Source: an uncultured Pelagibacteraceae bacterium
GTDB lineage: Bacteria > Pseudomonadota > Alphaproteobacteria > Pelagibacterales > Pelagibacteraceae
Reading direction: 5' to 3'
Length of the DNA stretch: 16,672 nucleotides
Assembly (NCBI GenBank): GCA_902597695.1
Contig: CACJYH010000012.1
Coordinates: 1-16,672 of the forward strand
This document shows, piece after piece, positions 14,686 through 16,672 of the stretch (position 1 is its first letter; the number at the start of each line of letters is the position of its first letter). The notes beneath the pieces were generated by a model. It was not told the DNA's origin. It saw nothing but the letters and a program-made list of their open reading frames with translations, and made no database searches. The translations under genes were made by a program, and so were the position numbers.

Positions 14686-15578
14686 TTAAGTAATTTAGCA
14701 CAGGATTGATGTAAAAAAGAATGTAATTCAACTAATTTGTTAAAATCTTTATTGTAACCACCGCCAAGAACACCACACAAAGGTACTCCTTTTGAAAAAA
14801 AATTTTTTGTTACCATCTCATCTCTTTTTCTAATTCCTTCATCGGAAATTTTTAGTTTTCCTAAGCGATCATTATGGTGAATATCTACCCCCGCAATATA
14901 AAAAACAAAATCAAAATTTTCCTCATTTAATTGATTAAGATAAAATTCAAGCACCTTAATATATTGTGTGTCTTCCATGTTATCCTCCAGTTCAACATCA
15001 AGATCACTGATTGATTTTTTTGCAGGATAATTTGACTTAGAGTGCATGCTAAAAGTAAAAACATTTTTATTTTCCGTAAAAATATCAGCATTACCATTGC
15101 CTTGGTGAACATCTAAATCAACAATTAAAATTCTTCCAGCTAAACCTCTATCAAGCAAATATTGAGCCGCGACTGCTACATCATTAAATACACAATACCC
15201 TGCACCCCCGTCAAAATTAGCATGGTGGCTGCCGCCTGCAGTATTACAGGCAACTCCATTTTTAATTGCAAGTTTAGTAGCTAACACTGTTCCACCAGTT
15301 GCAACTAATGATCTTTGAATAACACTATCCACTAATGGAAATCCAATTTTCTTAATTGTATTTTGATCTAGTGTTTTATTTTTAACATCCTTGATATATT
15401 TTTCTGAATGTGCTCTTTTCAAAGTTTCATCAGAGCATGCATACGGCTGATGAAATTTTTTTACTATCTTTTTATCAATTAGATATTTCGCAAGTTCTCC
15501 AAATTTATTAATTGGAAACTTATGATCATCACCAATTTTTGCAAAATAATCTTCGTGATTGACAACTGATAATTCCAT
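14682..15578 (-). CDS. Class IV (HDAC11-like) zinc-dependent deacetylase
   Basis: This 298-residue protein belongs to the arginase/deacetylase fold of histone deacetylases. The active-site pair is H118/H119 in GGSHHA. The zinc ligands are D156 and H158 in DLDVHQGNG and D232 in AGVDIHHNDRLG, and the catalytic tyrosine is Y275 in GGGYNK. The wording of these motifs, and LKISDEGIRKRDEMV after D232, resembles eukaryotic HDAC11 (class IV) more than AcuC or acetylpolyamine amidohydrolases. HDAC11 removes long-chain fatty acyl groups; whether this enzyme deacetylates or deacylates proteins or small molecules is unknown. It starts two bases after the dehydrogenase stop and overlaps msrB by four bases. 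There is no signal peptide, so it is cytoplasmic. Confidence 0.9.
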   Translation of the reverse strand: MELSVVNHEDYFAKIGDDHKFPINKFGELAKYLIDKKIVKKFHQPYACSDETLKRAHSEKYIKDVKNKTLDQNTIKKIGFPLVDSVIQRSLVATGGTVLATKLAIKNGVACNTAGGSHHANFDGGAGYCVFNDVAVAAQYLLDRGLAGRILIVDLDVHQGNGNADIFTENKNVFTFSMHSKSNYPAKKSISDLDVELEDNMEDTQYIKVLEFYLNQLNEENFDFVFYIAGVDIHHNDRLGKLKISDEGIRKRDEMVTKNFFSKGVPLCGVLGGGYNKDFNKLVELHSFLHQSCAKLLK

Positions 15579-15580
15579 AA

Positions 15581-16531
15581 CTATTCAATTACTCGGATTG
15601 GCTTACCACTGGCACAAGCTTCAAGTGACTCAATCATTTGACTGTAATAAACATTATAGTTTTCAGCAGTCACATATCCTAAATGAGGGGTGAGCAAAGC
15701 ATTAGGTAAAAATCTTAATTTGTTATTTTCTGGTAAAGGCTCTTTTTCATAAACATCCAGTCCAGCACCCGCAATTACATTTGTGGATAAAGCAATGATT
15801 AAATCGTCTTCATTAATTATTGGACCTCTTGAAGTATTAATCAAAAAAGCAGTTTTTTTCATTTTATCAAGTTCTTTTAGAGTAATACAATTTTTATATC
15901 TTTCACCGCCTTGAACATGAATTGATAAGAAATCAGAATTTTTAATTAGATCTTCTTTTGAACAAGGTAAAACATCAAATTCTTTACATTTATCAAGATT
16001 AAGATTTTCACTCCAGGCCATTACCTCCATACCAAAAGCTTTACCTATTTTTGCAACTTGTGAACCTACTTTTCCAAGCCCAATTAATCCTAGTATTTTT
16101 CCCTTGAGCTCAATACCAACTGTAGTCTGCCAGTAACCCTGGTACATATTATCTATTTCTTCTTTTATATTTCTAGCTAAACCAAGAATTAAAGCCCAAG
16201 TTAATTCTGGAGTTGGGTTTAAATTACTTTCTGTTCCACTCACTATAATCTTCCTTTTTTTGGCGGTATCGAGGTCAATTGATTTATTTCTCAAGCCACT
16301 GGTAATTATAAATTTGAGCTTAGATAAATTCTCTATAATATTTTTTGTAATCGGTGTTCTTTCTCTCATGACTAATAATGCCTCAAAATCAGCCAACTTA
16401 TCTATAACATCAGCCTCATCCTCAAATGGCTCACTAAAAATTTTTATCTCATATTTTCCTGCAAGTTTTTCAAGATCTACAAATTGTTGAGAAACATTTT
16501 GATAATCGTCTAATATTGCAACTTTAAGCAT
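15581..16531 (-). CDS. D-2-hydroxyacid dehydrogenase (NAD-dependent)
   Basis: This 316-residue cytoplasmic oxidoreductase belongs to the D-isomer-specific 2-hydroxyacid dehydrogenase family, which includes phosphoglycerate and glycerate dehydrogenases. The Rossmann nucleotide-binding loop is GLGKVG (G151, G153, G156). Catalytic residues are R235 in INTSRGPIIN, E264 in DVYEKEPLP and H283 in TPHLGY. There is no C-terminal ACT domain, so it is not a full-length SerA of the regulated type. The substrate cannot be told from the sequence; glycerate, glyoxylate or another small 2-hydroxy acid is plausible. It overlaps the upstream permease gene by eight bases and is followed two bases later by the deacetylase gene. 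Confidence 0.92.
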   Translation of the reverse strand: MLKVAILDDYQNVSQQFVDLEKLAGKYEIKIFSEPFEDEADVIDKLADFEALLVMRERTPITKNIIENLSKLKFIITSGLRNKSIDLDTAKKRKIIVSGTESNLNPTPELTWALILGLARNIKEEIDNMYQGYWQTTVGIELKGKILGLIGLGKVGSQVAKIGKAFGMEVMAWSENLNLDKCKEFDVLPCSKEDLIKNSDFLSIHVQGGERYKNCITLKELDKMKKTAFLINTSRGPIINEDDLIIALSTNVIAGAGLDVYEKEPLPENNKLRFLPNALLTPHLGYVTAENYNVYYSQMIESLEACASGKPIRVIE

Positions 16532-16672
16532 TTTTAATTTCTTTATTGGATAAAAATAAACCTAATATAATTAAAATTGCCCCAATCAAGTGAAAAAATT
16601 GAAATTGTTCATTATAAAAGAATATCGCCATCAAAGTGCTAAATAATGGAATTAAAGATAAAAATATTCCAG
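16524..16672 (-). CDS. DMT/EamA-family permease, C-terminal end (partial)
   Basis: The frame enters from the right edge and ends in TAA at 16524-16526, giving 48 codons. The translation, LIPLFSTLMAIFFYNEQFQFF then IGAILIILGLFLSN, is the hallmark of the last two membrane segments of drug/metabolite transporter (EamA) proteins: a proline-containing helix, the acidic residue before the loop, and the Gly-rich last helix. The substrate is unknown; relatives export metabolites or amino acids. The stop overlaps the dehydrogenase start by eight bases, which suggests one operon and possibly a shared metabolite. Confidence 0.8.
   Translation of the reverse strand, partial: GIFLSLIPLFSTLMAIFFYNEQFQFFHLIGAILIILGLFLSNKEIKNA

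Overview
This is an AT-rich (by eye about one-third G+C), tightly packed bacterial window whose core is a type IV pilus (T4P) locus. The set FimU, PilV, PilW, PilX and PilY1 plus PilT and PilD points to a proteobacterium. The low G+C, overlapping genes, tiny spacers and weak ribosome-binding sites resemble a streamlined, probably marine lineage (SAR11-like or an AT-rich gammaproteobacterium). That placement is inference; no phylogenetic marker is present.

Left edge (1-862): the N-terminus of a leftward gene for a very acidic, low-complexity protein, then about 580 bp without genes. This holds eight copies of a 10/11-bp sequence, TCTAACACAA (usually CTCTAACACAA). Four point right and four point left, and three neighbouring pairs start exactly 21 bp apart. 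Long A/T palindromes and a nearly pure A/T stretch lie alongside. It is the most unusual feature of the window and looks like an initiator or regulator binding array.

863-4401: a leftward pair encodes a GAF-PP2C (RsbU/SpoIIE-type) phosphatase and a small membrane-anchored protein. Facing away from it, prepilin peptidase PilD is followed by an AsmA-like anchored protein and a 77-residue membrane protein joined by a TAATG overlap. A short candidate leader ORF with the best Shine-Dalgarno sequence I noticed, plus two competing hairpins, lies in front of the phosphatase gene.

4405-13897 (all leftward): pilT - fimU - pilV - pilW - pilX - unknown secreted protein - pilY1. The four minor pilins prime pilus assembly, PilY1 is the large tip adhesin, PilT powers retraction, and PilD (divergent, same window) cleaves and methylates the prepilins. 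The major pilin, PilB/PilC motor and platform, and PilMNOPQ are not in the window. A secreted non-pilin protein lies between pilX and pilY1, and no pilE-like gene is present. PilY1 carries a roughly 360-residue insertion inside its von Willebrand A domain.

13970-16672 (leftward): a compact operon of a DMT/EamA permease (only its C-terminus is in the window), a D-2-hydroxyacid dehydrogenase, a class IV (HDAC11-like) deacetylase, methionine sulfoxide reductase MsrB and a small membrane protein, with overlaps or a 2-bp gap throughout. This looks like metabolism and repair unrelated to the pilus.
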